The translations under genes and the position numbers were made by a program. The notes under the pieces are model-generated. The model was given only the letters and a program-made list of their open reading frames with translations, had not been told where the DNA came from and searched no databases. DNA of 64,000 bases from an uncultured Pelagibacteraceae bacterium. Lineage in GTDB: Bacteria > Pseudomonadota > Alphaproteobacteria > Pelagibacterales > Pelagibacteraceae. Of this stretch, positions 1 to 9,306 are shown piece after piece (positions within the stretch are counted from its first letter, which is position 1; every line of letters begins with the position of its first letter). Location of the stretch: positions 62,001 through 126,000 of the forward strand of contig CABZCA010000001.1 in assembly GCA_902524115.1 (NCBI GenBank). The letters are read 5' to 3'.

Positions 1-141
1 TACTGCTCCCGCAACACCATCAAGTATCATTATAAGACCAGCAAAGTAGATTGCAGCCTCACCAAAGTAATTATTATCTCTGTATAAGCTTTTATCTAAT
101 TTTAAAGATTTAAAAAAAATTTCTAAAAATTGTGCGAACAT
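1..141 (-). CDS. Partial membrane protein (Yip1-like guess), truncated by window edge
   Basis: Reverse-strand translation from ATG at 141: MFAQFLEIFFKSLKLDKSLYRDNNYFGEAAIYFAGLIMILDGVAGAV..., open to the window edge. Confidence 0.5.
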   Translation of the reverse strand, partial: MFAQFLEIFFKSLKLDKSLYRDNNYFGEAAIYFAGLIMILDGVAGAV

Positions 142-178
142 TTTAATTAGGGAGGAGCTAAACTCCCCCTTCAATTGA

Positions 179-1537
179 TTAACCTTTTACAACTTCTCTT
201 GTATTGGCGTTGTAAGACTCTTTAAATGGTATATCTACAACTACAGCATCAACAGGTTTGCCTGGAGTTTCAGAATATTTTTCAGGTAAGTGTACCTTAA
301 ATTTAGTTCCTACTTTTCCTTTTGGAAACCCATTAGCGTTTAATGTTCCATCAAATGGCACATAACCCATGGCTATATTTTGTTTTTTTTCAGGGTGATA
401 CCAAGGGGATGTAACAAAACCTATAGGTTCTCCACCACCTTCATCAGAAATCAACCAAAAATCAGGCGCATACTCTTCAATTGGCTTTCCACCTAATTCT
501 AGACCAACTAATTGAAGTTTGTATGGTTTATGACCTGCTTTTAAATCAGCTTTCATTTTTTCAAGAGCTTTTTTACCCACATAGTCTGACTTCTTATCCC
601 ATTCTCCTTTCCCAGATAACGAAACTTGATAACCTAAGTTACATTGAAAAGGATTATGTTGATTGTCCATATCTTGACCCCAAGAAAGAATTCCAGCTTG
701 AATTCTTCTATGGTGTGCAGGCGCAATAACCATAAGACTATGTTTTTTTCCTGCTTCAAGAACAGCATTCCACATATCCTCGGCATATAAAGTACATTCT
801 CTTAAATAAATTTCGTAGCCAGCTTCACCTGAAAATCCTGATTGAGATATTACACAACTTCTTCCACCGATTTTAGCTTCTGCTAAACCGTAGAAAGGCA
901 TATTATCAAAATCTACTTGATCTCCACATAAATCCTTCATTAATGCTTTAGATTTTGGACCTTGTATTTGAACCGGACTTACATCTATTTCATCAATTTC
1001 TACATTAAATCTCTCGTCAGCATTTACGCCTTGTAAATAAAGACCTATATCGCTATCAGATAAACTAAACCAAAATTCATCTTTTGATATTCTTAAAAGA
1101 ATAGGATCATTTAATACACCACCATATGCATTACAAAGAATTACATATCTTGCTCTCATTGGAGAAATCTTTGTAGCATCTCTTGTAATTACATAGTCAA
1201 CAAATTTTTCTGCATCTGGACCCTTTACTCTAATTTGTCTTTCAACAGCTACGTTCCACATTGTTACATGATTAACGATCGCATCATACTCTACCATTGC
1301 ACCACCATCTTCTGGTTTTACATATCCTCTGGGATGATAAATACGATTGTATACAGTTGCTCTCCAACAGCCCGCCTTCATTGATAAATGCCAATAGGGT
1401 GATTTTCTTACACGTGTTGATATTAACATTTCAACTTTTGTTGGTCCGCTTTGTCTTAAGTTATAAGGCACTTTTCTATCAGATTGATCTACTGATGTTA
1501 CGTGTCTTAATTTACTATAGTCAAATTCATTAGACAT
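179..1537 (-). CDS. DmdA/GcvT-like aminomethyltransferase family protein
   Basis: 452 aa; GcvT-fold motifs (VWNVAVERQIRVKGPDAEKF-like, SLSDSDIGLYLQGV, SGFSGEAGYEIYL) resembling the DMSP demethylase/GcvT family. Confidence 0.8.
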   Translation of the reverse strand: MSNEFDYSKLRHVTSVDQSDRKVPYNLRQSGPTKVEMLISTRVRKSPYWHLSMKAGCWRATVYNRIYHPRGYVKPEDGGAMVEYDAIVNHVTMWNVAVERQIRVKGPDAEKFVDYVITRDATKISPMRARYVILCNAYGGVLNDPILLRISKDEFWFSLSDSDIGLYLQGVNADERFNVEIDEIDVSPVQIQGPKSKALMKDLCGDQVDFDNMPFYGLAEAKIGGRSCVISQSGFSGEAGYEIYLRECTLYAEDMWNAVLEAGKKHSLMVIAPAHHRRIQAGILSWGQDMDNQHNPFQCNLGYQVSLSGKGEWDKKSDYVGKKALEKMKADLKAGHKPYKLQLVGLELGGKPIEEYAPDFWLISDEGGGEPIGFVTSPWYHPEKKQNIAMGYVPFDGTLNANGFPKGKVGTKFKVHLPEKYSETPGKPVDAVVVDIPFKESYNANTREVVKG

Positions 1538-2258
1538 AGTTATTCTCCTTCAACCACTTGTTTGTTTCCTTCAAGCCGCCGAATGTATAAATGTGAAAAT
1601 AATCAGTATGCGATTTAACTTTCCCAATTAGATCATTAGGGTCTTTAGGTTTCAATAAATCTAATGCCTTACTAAAATTAGATTTAAGAAAATTAATGGA
1701 ATTTTTTGCACCAACAATATTTGCAAACTTTATCAAGCTTGAAATTTTCATGGGCCCAGTTATTCCAACATGAACTGGTATCGTTTGCTTAGAAATGAAA
1801 TCAACGATAGGCTGAGAGTCTAATAACCATTGGGTTACTATATAATCAGCATAAGGCTTTTTATCTATCATTGCTTTTTCTAATTCTGTATCGGATATAT
1901 CAGGACTACCCTCTGGATGTCCAGCAATTCCAATCTTAATTCCATCAAACAATCCTGTCTCTAATATTTGATACGAGCTGTCAAATTTTCCAACTGGGTC
2001 TCTACTTCCACCTATAGCCAATATCTGTTTTACACCTAAGTCTTTACATCTCGAGATGTAGTCCTTCAGTTCTTCTTCATTATTTATTGATCTAGCTGGA
2101 AAGTGAGGTACTGGATTAAATCCTTTCTTAACCAAATCACCAGACTTATCAGCAGTTTCTTTATAGTCTCCTCCAGGTAGCATAGTTACGTAAACATCTT
2201 TTACCTCAGGTAAAGTATCAAGATCTGTGTGAGGTCCAATTTCTAATGAAAAATTCAT
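1530..2258 (-). CDS. Methylenetetrahydrofolate reductase (MetF)-like protein
   Basis: 242 aa; MetF-like pattern (ILAIGGSRDP, IGIAGHPEGSPD, YIVTQWLLD, IPVHVGITGP); overlaps the downstream DmdA-like gene. Confidence 0.75.
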   Translation of the reverse strand: MNFSLEIGPHTDLDTLPEVKDVYVTMLPGGDYKETADKSGDLVKKGFNPVPHFPARSINNEEELKDYISRCKDLGVKQILAIGGSRDPVGKFDSSYQILETGLFDGIKIGIAGHPEGSPDISDTELEKAMIDKKPYADYIVTQWLLDSQPIVDFISKQTIPVHVGITGPMKISSLIKFANIVGAKNSINFLKSNFSKALDLLKPKDPNDLIGKVKSHTDYFHIYTFGGLKETNKWLKENNYV

Positions 2259-2320
2259 TATTGGATAATTATTTATTTTAAAATGTCTGTCTAGAAAAAT
2301 CGTAAGCTAAAATGTCAGAG

Positions 2321-3205
2321 CTATTTTTTCTGACCTCTGTGCTTTTGAATCCTCTCTCCATACTTCTGAGTAACTCTATCAAAGATAATCGCTAAAGCTA
2401 CTATTGCTAGACCATTCATCATTCCAAGTGCTAAATACTGATTTGAAATAGCTTGTAAAATAGGTACTCCTAGACCTTTTACTCCAATCATTGATGCAAT
2501 TACCACCATAGCCAAAGCCATCATTATCGTTTGGTTTATTCCTGCAAATATTGTGGGTAAGGATAACGGAATTTGAACAGATTTTAGTTTTTGCATTGGA
2601 GTTGCACCAAATGCTTCACTTGCCTCAAGCGTTTCTTTATCCACCTCTCTTATTCCAAGGTTTGTTAGTCTAACAACTGGTGGTAGGGCATATATACATA
2701 CTGCTAATAGCCCAGGCACTTTTCCTATGCCTAAAAGCATAATTATTGGAATAAGATAAACAAAACTTGGTATTGTTTGCATCATATCCAATACGGGTAG
2801 AATTGTTTTTTCAGCTCTGCTTGATTTTGACATTAATACCCCGATTGGTATTCCAACAACAATACAAACGAGTGTAGAAACAGAAATTATAGCAACTGTT
2901 GCCATACAATTTTTCCACATTCCAAAGTAACCAATTACAATGAAGCAAACTATTGTTCCTATGACTAATTTAATACTTCTAGAACCAATCCAAGCTAATA
3001 ATGCAAATACTCCTATTACTAAAGGCCAAGGACTATTTACTAATAACTTTTCTAACCAAATTAAAAAATAGAGTAGTGGATCAAAAAAACTTTCTATTCC
3101 ATCTCCATAAGCTCTTGAAAATTCTTTAAAACTTAAATCGATACCCTTTTTCAGCTCTCTAAGAGCTGTTCTATCCATTACTGGTATCGAATTTAAGAAA
3201 TCCAT
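2321..3205 (-). CDS. proW: Glycine betaine/proline ABC transporter permease
   Basis: 294 aa; multiple TM segments, ProW-like EASEAFGATPMQKLKSVQIPLSLPTIFAGINQTIMMALAMVVIASMIG. Confidence 0.9.
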   Translation of the reverse strand: MDFLNSIPVMDRTALRELKKGIDLSFKEFSRAYGDGIESFFDPLLYFLIWLEKLLVNSPWPLVIGVFALLAWIGSRSIKLVIGTIVCFIVIGYFGMWKNCMATVAIISVSTLVCIVVGIPIGVLMSKSSRAEKTILPVLDMMQTIPSFVYLIPIIMLLGIGKVPGLLAVCIYALPPVVRLTNLGIREVDKETLEASEAFGATPMQKLKSVQIPLSLPTIFAGINQTIMMALAMVVIASMIGVKGLGVPILQAISNQYLALGMMNGLAIVALAIIFDRVTQKYGERIQKHRGQKK

Positions 3206-3253
3206 TTTTTTAACTGAACCCGTTATAAACGGGTTCAGTAATATTTACACTAA

Positions 3254-4264
3254 TTATAGTGCCTTTTTGATTTTTTTTGCAGCTGAGCTTGATACCCACT
3301 TAGTCCAAACATCTTCTTGTGTTTTCAAAAATTCAATTGCTGCATCTGCACCTTCAGCTTGGTTTTCTCCCATCCAAACTAACATTCCATTCATTACTGG
3401 ACCAGGGTATGTTCTTTTCTCAAGATAATCCATACCTTCTTTTCCTGCAGTTTTTTTGTAATTGTCAGTTGCAACACTATAAACCTCAGATTTAACCCAT
3501 GAAGATTTTAAAGGATTTGCACACTCTTGCTCTGGTTTTGATAAACAGTTATCCCAGTTATCTTTACCAGCGTACTCACCCATATCAACAGCTTGCATAT
3601 TGTATTTTCCAATAATAGCAGTTGGAGACCAGTAGTAACCAAACCAGTTTTCACCTCTTTCGGCAGCTTTAGCAATTGAACCATCAAGACCTGCTGCTGA
3701 TCCAGTTTCTACTATAGCCCAACCTTTGGCTTCCATTCCCCAAGCTCTAAAATGATTTCTGTTACTTAGTTCACAATTCCATCCTGGAGGACAAATATGA
3801 AATCCACCTTTTGATGGATCTTCTGGGTGTGGAAATAGATCAGGTCTTTCTAAAATTGCATCTGCAGTTGTAAGTTCTGGATGCTTCTCTAAAGTTGCTG
3901 GTAATACCCACCAACCTTCACCTAAACCAGTTATTGGCGCTTTATTTATCGAGTGAAGTTTTCCTTCAGCTACAGCAGCTTCTAACTCAACTTTTGCTGC
4001 ATTTGCCCAAAACTCAGGAGCTATATCTGGCTCACCCTTTTCTTGCATAGATGTAAAAGTAGGCATTGTTGAACCTGGCACAAGCTCAACATTACATCCA
4101 TAACCTTCTTCTAATATAACTTTATCAACTTCAGCCATAAAATTTGCAGAAGCCCAGTTCATATTAGCAATAGTAATGTCTCCACATTTTGCATTAGCAA
4201 CATTACCGTACGATGTAACGCCCAAAACAAATAATGCAGAAAGTAATATTCTTTTTAATTTCAT
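3254..4264 (-). CDS. proX: Glycine betaine/proline ABC transporter substrate-binding protein
   Basis: 336 aa with signal peptide; OpuAC-type sequence (INKAPITGLGEGWWVLP, GENWFGYYWSPTAIIGKYNM). Confidence 0.88.
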   Translation of the reverse strand: MKLKRILLSALFVLGVTSYGNVANAKCGDITIANMNWASANFMAEVDKVILEEGYGCNVELVPGSTMPTFTSMQEKGEPDIAPEFWANAAKVELEAAVAEGKLHSINKAPITGLGEGWWVLPATLEKHPELTTADAILERPDLFPHPEDPSKGGFHICPPGWNCELSNRNHFRAWGMEAKGWAIVETGSAAGLDGSIAKAAERGENWFGYYWSPTAIIGKYNMQAVDMGEYAGKDNWDNCLSKPEQECANPLKSSWVKSEVYSVATDNYKKTAGKEGMDYLEKRTYPGPVMNGMLVWMGENQAEGADAAIEFLKTQEDVWTKWVSSSAAKKIKKAL

Positions 4265-4407
4265 TATTATCTCCTAATTAATTAATTATATTTCATCAGA
4301 ACATATAGAGAGATAAATTGCAAACTAGTTTCAACTTATAGTTGTGTGAAAATTGTCTTTATGCCCTGTATATTTATAAATAAATTGTTAAAAAAATATT
4401 AAATTCT

Positions 4408-5037
4408 ATGGCTCAGAAAGACGTTGGTAACAAAGTTCCAATTTACAAACTTAAAGAAACAAAAGAAGTTATGGAATTCTACGATGAGTGGGGACTAAAT
4501 AATAAATATGACAAAGACATGGTTGATTGGAACTACACAGGTCCAAAAGAAACTTCAGAGGTATTTGTAAAATACCAAAAAGAAAAAAATATAAAAATTT
4601 ATGATGCTGGATGTGGAACAGGCTTAGTTGGTTTAGAGTTAAAAAAGTATGGATTTTCTGACTTTTATGGTGCTGATTTATCACAAAAACTTTTAGATTT
4701 AGTTCCAAATAATCTTTATAAAAAATTAGACAAAGTAGATTTAAATAAACCAATCAATGAAAAAGACAATGAATATGATGCATTAATGTGCGTTGGAACA
4801 TTTACTTTTGGTCACGTGAAACCACCAGCTCTTGATGAATTCATACGGATTATAAAAAATAATGGTCTTATTTGTTTTACAATAAATGAAGGTATTCATG
4901 AAGAGTATGGTTTTGACAAGAAAATTCAAAAATTAACTGAAGAAAAAAAGTGGAAAGAACTAGAATTTTTTAAGTCAGATTATATAGCAAGCAAAAATGT
5001 AAATGCTTGGTTGGGTATATATGAAGTGACTAAATAA
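4408..5037 (+). CDS. Class I SAM-dependent methyltransferase
   Basis: 209 aa; motif I IYDAGCGTGLVGLELKKYGF, ALMCVGTFTFGHV. Confidence 0.85.
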   Translation: MAQKDVGNKVPIYKLKETKEVMEFYDEWGLNNKYDKDMVDWNYTGPKETSEVFVKYQKEKNIKIYDAGCGTGLVGLELKKYGFSDFYGADLSQKLLDLVPNNLYKKLDKVDLNKPINEKDNEYDALMCVGTFTFGHVKPPALDEFIRIIKNNGLICFTINEGIHEEYGFDKKIQKLTEEKKWKELEFFKSDYIASKNVNAWLGIYEVTK

Positions 5038-6212
5038 TGTCAGAAATTTACAAGATTATAGATAAGAAAAAATTAGAAGTTGTTAAGAAACCCATTAGCA
5101 AAGCTCATGGTCTACCAAATGAGTGTTATATTAATAAAGAATACACTTTAATAGAAAGAAAAAAACTTTTTGAAGATAAATGGACAGTAATTGGCGCAGC
5201 AAGCTCACTGCCAAAAGTAGGAGACGTAAAGCCATTTGATCTCTTAGGTCTACCGTTGCTTATAGTTAGAAATAAAAAAAATAAAATTAAAGTTTTTCAT
5301 AATGTATGTAGTCATAGAGGTGTAAAGCTTGTAGATAAACCTGGCAACATCAGAAATGTAATCAGATGCCCTTACCATTCCTGGTCTTATACAGCGGATG
5401 GAGAATTGGTAGGAACTCCTCATATTGGTGGCATGAATAAACATCAAAGTTCAAAGTTTGATAAATCTAAAAGCAACCTTAAAGAAATAAAATCTTATGT
5501 GTGGCTTGATTTAATAATAATAAATATTAGCAACAATCAAATCCCTTTTAAAGACTACATCAAACCTTTAGATGAAAGATGGTCTAAATTCTGGATAAGC
5601 AAAGATAGAGAGTTAATAAATCACGCTAATGATTTTGGATACTTTAAATTAAAAGCAAAATGTAATTGGAAATTTGCAATTGAGAATTACTGCGAGAGTT
5701 ATCATTTGCCTTGGGTACATCCTGGACTAAATGAATATTCCAAAATAGATGATCATTATCATATTCAAGGTTTACCTAATCGATTTGCTGGACAAGGAAC
5801 AACAAATTATAATCCTAAATTTAAAGGAAAGGAAAAATTTCCAAGCTTTCCTAATTGGCCAAAAAATAAAGAGAATATTGCAGAGTATGTTGCTCTTTTC
5901 CCTAATGTTATGTTAGGCATTCATAAAGATCATTATTATGCATATTGGCTAGAGCCAATAGATCATGAAAATACTTTAGAACATATGGAGATATATTATG
6001 TCGGTGAAAAAGCTGCTATATCTGTAAAATTTAAGCAATTAAGAAAACAAAATTATAAATTGTGGGAGGGCATTCAGAAAGAAGATGTAGATATAATTCA
6101 ACGGATGCAAATAGGCCGCAATTCCAATGCATATAATGGTGGAAATTTTTCTCCTGATATGGATAATCCTACTCATCAATTTCACAAGTGGGTAGCTGAG
6201 AACATTGTATAG
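5037..6212 (+). CDS. Rieske [2Fe-2S] aromatic-ring-hydroxylase-type oxygenase alpha subunit
   Basis: 391 aa; Rieske ligands CSHRG...CPYHSW, mononuclear-iron region NYCESYHLPWVHPG; start overlaps previous stop. Confidence 0.9.
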   Translation: MSEIYKIIDKKKLEVVKKPISKAHGLPNECYINKEYTLIERKKLFEDKWTVIGAASSLPKVGDVKPFDLLGLPLLIVRNKKNKIKVFHNVCSHRGVKLVDKPGNIRNVIRCPYHSWSYTADGELVGTPHIGGMNKHQSSKFDKSKSNLKEIKSYVWLDLIIINISNNQIPFKDYIKPLDERWSKFWISKDRELINHANDFGYFKLKAKCNWKFAIENYCESYHLPWVHPGLNEYSKIDDHYHIQGLPNRFAGQGTTNYNPKFKGKEKFPSFPNWPKNKENIAEYVALFPNVMLGIHKDHYYAYWLEPIDHENTLEHMEIYYVGEKAAISVKFKQLRKQNYKLWEGIQKEDVDIIQRMQIGRNSNAYNGGNFSPDMDNPTHQFHKWVAENIV

Positions 6213-6226
6213 AAAGTGCGGAAACT

Positions 6227-6667
6227 ATGTATAGACCATTACCAGATGAGCTAACGATTAAGCATTCTCCTATAGAAGGACTTGGTTTATTTGCAACACA
6301 GGAGATAAAAGCAAATACATTTATTGGTATTACACACATTAGAGACGAACAATTTGAAAATAAATATATTAGAACTCCATTAGGTGGATTTTATAATCAC
6401 TCAGATAGTCCAACAATTCAAAGACTAGTATCAAATGTTTTACCGACTTTAAAATTTGGTGATCCAATTGATCCAACTGTTAAAGCAAAAAAATTTAACG
6501 ATAACGATGATAATTTAGAAAACATGTATTATAATTTATTAGAGAAACCTGATGCAAAATATTTCTTTATGGTATCAATAAAAGATCTAAAGCCAGGTGA
6601 TGAACTTTGTGCAAATTATAATCTTTATACCTATCCAAAGACTGGTGTAGGTATTCAAATGCTATAA
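6227..6667 (+). CDS. SET domain-containing protein
   Basis: 146 aa; HSPIEGLGLFATQEIKANTFIG, GGFYNHSDSPT, LKPGDELCANYNLY typical of SET domains. Confidence 0.8.
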   Translation: MYRPLPDELTIKHSPIEGLGLFATQEIKANTFIGITHIRDEQFENKYIRTPLGGFYNHSDSPTIQRLVSNVLPTLKFGDPIDPTVKAKKFNDNDDNLENMYYNLLEKPDAKYFFMVSIKDLKPGDELCANYNLYTYPKTGVGIQML

Positions 6668-6675
6668 ATTTCTAA

Positions 6676-7086
6676 ATGAAAATAATTTTAATAATGGGTC
6701 TGCCAGGAGCAGGCAAAACGACTTTAGCTGAACAATTGGCTCCAAAGCTTAATGCAAAAAGATTAAATGCAGACGAAGTTAGAAAAGCTGCAGATGATTG
6801 GGATTTCTCAGAAGAAGGTAGAAAAAGACAAGCAAAAAGAATGGCAGATTTTGCATTGAAATTAAAAAGCGAAGGTAATTTTGTTGTTGCTGATTTTATT
6901 TGTCCTACACCTGAAGCAAGGAGTTTGTTTCCTGCAGATTATATAATTTGGGTAGATACAATTAAAGAAGGAAGATTTGAAGATACAAATCAGATGTTTA
7001 TTAATCCTGAAAAATATGATTTTCATGTGACGTCTCAAGATGCTAGTGTTTGGGCTGAAAAAATTATAAAGGATATAGGCAAATGA
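6676..7086 (+). CDS. Adenylylsulfate-kinase-like P-loop kinase
   Basis: 136 aa; Walker A GLPGAGKTTLAEQLA, APS-kinase-like LNADEVRK and VVADFICPTPEAR. Confidence 0.75.
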   Translation: MKIILIMGLPGAGKTTLAEQLAPKLNAKRLNADEVRKAADDWDFSEEGRKRQAKRMADFALKLKSEGNFVVADFICPTPEARSLFPADYIIWVDTIKEGRFEDTNQMFINPEKYDFHVTSQDASVWAEKIIKDIGK

Positions 7087-7457
7087 GTTACAAATGGGAT
7101 AATAAAAAACCAACTGCACAGATGCTTGGAAGATGGCAACCTTTCCACGAGGGCCACTATACTTTATTTAAAGAAATTATTAAAAAAACCGGTCAAGTTT
7201 GTATTCAAATTAGAGATGTTCAGGGAGTTGATGATAACCCTTTTGATTTTGAAACAGTAAAAAAAAATATAGAAGATAGATTAAATCCAGAATTTGAAGG
7301 TAGATTTAAAGTAATGATGGTCCCAAATATAACAAACATATGCTATGGAAGAGGTGTGGGGTATAAAATTGAGGAAATAGTCTTATCTGAAGAAATACAA
7401 AAAATTTCAGCTACCAAAATTAGAGCTAAAATGAGAGAAGATGGTAAGTTAAAATAG
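7083..7457 (+). CDS. Cytidylyltransferase-fold (NadM/nucleotidyltransferase-like) protein
   Basis: 124 aa; GRWQPFHEGH (HxGH motif) and ISATKIR; 4-nt overlap with upstream kinase. Confidence 0.75.
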   Translation: MSYKWDNKKPTAQMLGRWQPFHEGHYTLFKEIIKKTGQVCIQIRDVQGVDDNPFDFETVKKNIEDRLNPEFEGRFKVMMVPNITNICYGRGVGYKIEEIVLSEEIQKISATKIRAKMREDGKLK

Positions 7458-7474
7458 GAAAAAACAAGTTCATT

Positions 7475-8248
7475 ATGAATGTTAAGATCAAAAAATTAGG
7501 TAATGGTATAACCAATGTAAAAATTAATGATCCAAAAACATATAATTCATTATCATTTAAAACGTTAAGAGATCTTTTAAAAACTTTTATTAAACTTGAT
7601 AAAGACAATAGTACTAGAGTAATAATTTTAGAAGGAGCAGGCAAAGGTTTCAGTGCAGGACATAATTTAAAAGAAGTTGGTGGAATAAAAAATAGATCAA
7701 ATCATTTAAAATTATTTAATTTGTGCTCAAAATTAATGATGAAAATTGTAGAGGGGAAAAAACCAGTCATAGCAAAAGTTCATGGTGCAGCTTATGCTGC
7801 AGGCTGCCAACTAGCAGCTAGTTGCGATTTAGCTTACAGCACAACAACAGCAACATTTGCTACACCTGGCGTAAATATTGGTTTGTTTTGTAGTACACCA
7901 ATGGTTGCTGTTAGTAGAAAAGTAACCAGAAAAATTATGATGAAGATGCTTTTAACTGGAGAACCAATAAATGCTAAATATGCAAAAGATATTGGTTTAA
8001 TTAATGATTGTTATCCAAGTAGAAAACTTAATTCCGAAGTTCTAAAAATTGCAAAAACTATTTCTTCAAAATCAAATTTAACAATTAAAATAGGTAAGCA
8101 AGCTTTTTATAAACAATTAGAAATGCCATTAGGAGATGCGTACAAATTTACGAGTAAAATGATGACTTTAAATATGGCTTCACAAGATGCAAAAGAAGGA
8201 ATATCAGCTTTCTTACAAAAAAGAAAACCTAACTGGAAAAATAAATAA
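7475..8248 (+). CDS. Enoyl-CoA hydratase/isomerase family protein
   Basis: 257 aa; GAGKGFSAGHNLKE, KVHGAAYAAGCQLAASCDLAYS. Confidence 0.88.
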   Translation: MNVKIKKLGNGITNVKINDPKTYNSLSFKTLRDLLKTFIKLDKDNSTRVIILEGAGKGFSAGHNLKEVGGIKNRSNHLKLFNLCSKLMMKIVEGKKPVIAKVHGAAYAAGCQLAASCDLAYSTTTATFATPGVNIGLFCSTPMVAVSRKVTRKIMMKMLLTGEPINAKYAKDIGLINDCYPSRKLNSEVLKIAKTISSKSNLTIKIGKQAFYKQLEMPLGDAYKFTSKMMTLNMASQDAKEGISAFLQKRKPNWKNK

Positions 8249-8269
8249 TAATTATTTTAAAATTAAATT

Positions 8270-8737
8270 ATGAATGACGATCAAATTAAATCTATTTTAA
8301 GAAAATCAAAAGTAATTGCAATGATTGGTGTGAGTTCTGAGAAAAAAGGAGAAGATAAAAAAAATCTAAAAAGAAAGCCAGCAAATGTAGTCATGAAGTA
8401 TATGCAAAACTTTGGTTATAAAGTGATACCCATAAACCCTTTTGCAGTTGGTGAAATTGTAAATGGTGAACCAATGGTTGAAAGCTTAGATAAAGTCAAA
8501 GAAGAGATCGATATAGTTGATGTTTTTAGACCTTCAAATGAAGCAGAGGGTATTGCAAAAGAAGCAATTCAAAAAGGTACTAAAGTATTATGGTTACAGT
8601 ATGGAATTCATAGCGATGAAGCTGAGACAATAGCAGACAAAGAAAAAATTGAATTCATTTCTAACAGATGCATAAAGCAGGAATATCAAAAACTTTTTCA
8701 AAAATCTAATCCAGTTTTTCCAGTACTAAAAGATTAA
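8270..8737 (+). CDS. CoA-binding domain protein
   Basis: 155 aa; AMIGVSSEKKGED, YKVIPINPFA, IVDVFRPSNEAEGIAKEAI, VLWLQYGI. Confidence 0.85.
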   Translation: MNDDQIKSILRKSKVIAMIGVSSEKKGEDKKNLKRKPANVVMKYMQNFGYKVIPINPFAVGEIVNGEPMVESLDKVKEEIDIVDVFRPSNEAEGIAKEAIQKGTKVLWLQYGIHSDEAETIADKEKIEFISNRCIKQEYQKLFQKSNPVFPVLKD

Positions 8738-9306
8738 TGAAAAAAGTATTTTTGGTTTACGGTCATTATAATGAAAAATCTTTCAATTCAGCAATCAAAG
8801 ATGCTTTTATAAAATCAGCAGAAGAAAAAGGTCATTCAGTAGAATGTATAGACTTATATAAAGATAAGTTTAACCCAGTATATGCTGGCGAAAAAGCTGA
8901 TGAAGTAGTTTTAGATCACAGAAAAAAAATAGATGAAACTGATTTAATTGTCCTTGTAGCACCTATTTGGAACTATAGAATGCCAGCTATATTAGAGGGG
9001 TGGATAGATAAAGTATTAGCACCACCTTGGGCTTTTTCTTTTAAGAAACTTATTGGTAATCATGGTTATGCTGTAGGAAAACTTAAAAGTAAAAAAGCTA
9101 TTATTTTCTGTACATACGGCTCTCCAAGATTTTCAATTACAGATTTTTTTTTAAATTTACCGCTCAGAAGAATTAAAAAAGGCATCTTTAATAAGTGTGG
9201 TATTTATGACATTACCTATAAACGATATTTTGCTGTACCATTTGTTTCAAATGAAAAAAGAATTGAATTTTTGGAAGATGTTAAAAATACAGCCAGCAAT
9301 CTATAG
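8737..9306 (+). CDS. Flavodoxin-fold NAD(P)H-dependent oxidoreductase
   Basis: 189 aa; VYGHYNEKSFNSAI, LIVLVAPIWNYRMPAILEGWIDKV typical of the quinone reductase/KefF family. Confidence 0.82.
   Translation: MKKVFLVYGHYNEKSFNSAIKDAFIKSAEEKGHSVECIDLYKDKFNPVYAGEKADEVVLDHRKKIDETDLIVLVAPIWNYRMPAILEGWIDKVLAPPWAFSFKKLIGNHGYAVGKLKSKKAIIFCTYGSPRFSITDFFLNLPLRRIKKGIFNKCGIYDITYKRYFAVPFVSNEKRIEFLEDVKNTASNL

Noticed and set aside
481-1533. Plus-strand ORFs 481..729 and 1297..1533
   Set aside because: Antisense to the DmdA/GcvT-like gene; no recognisable protein features
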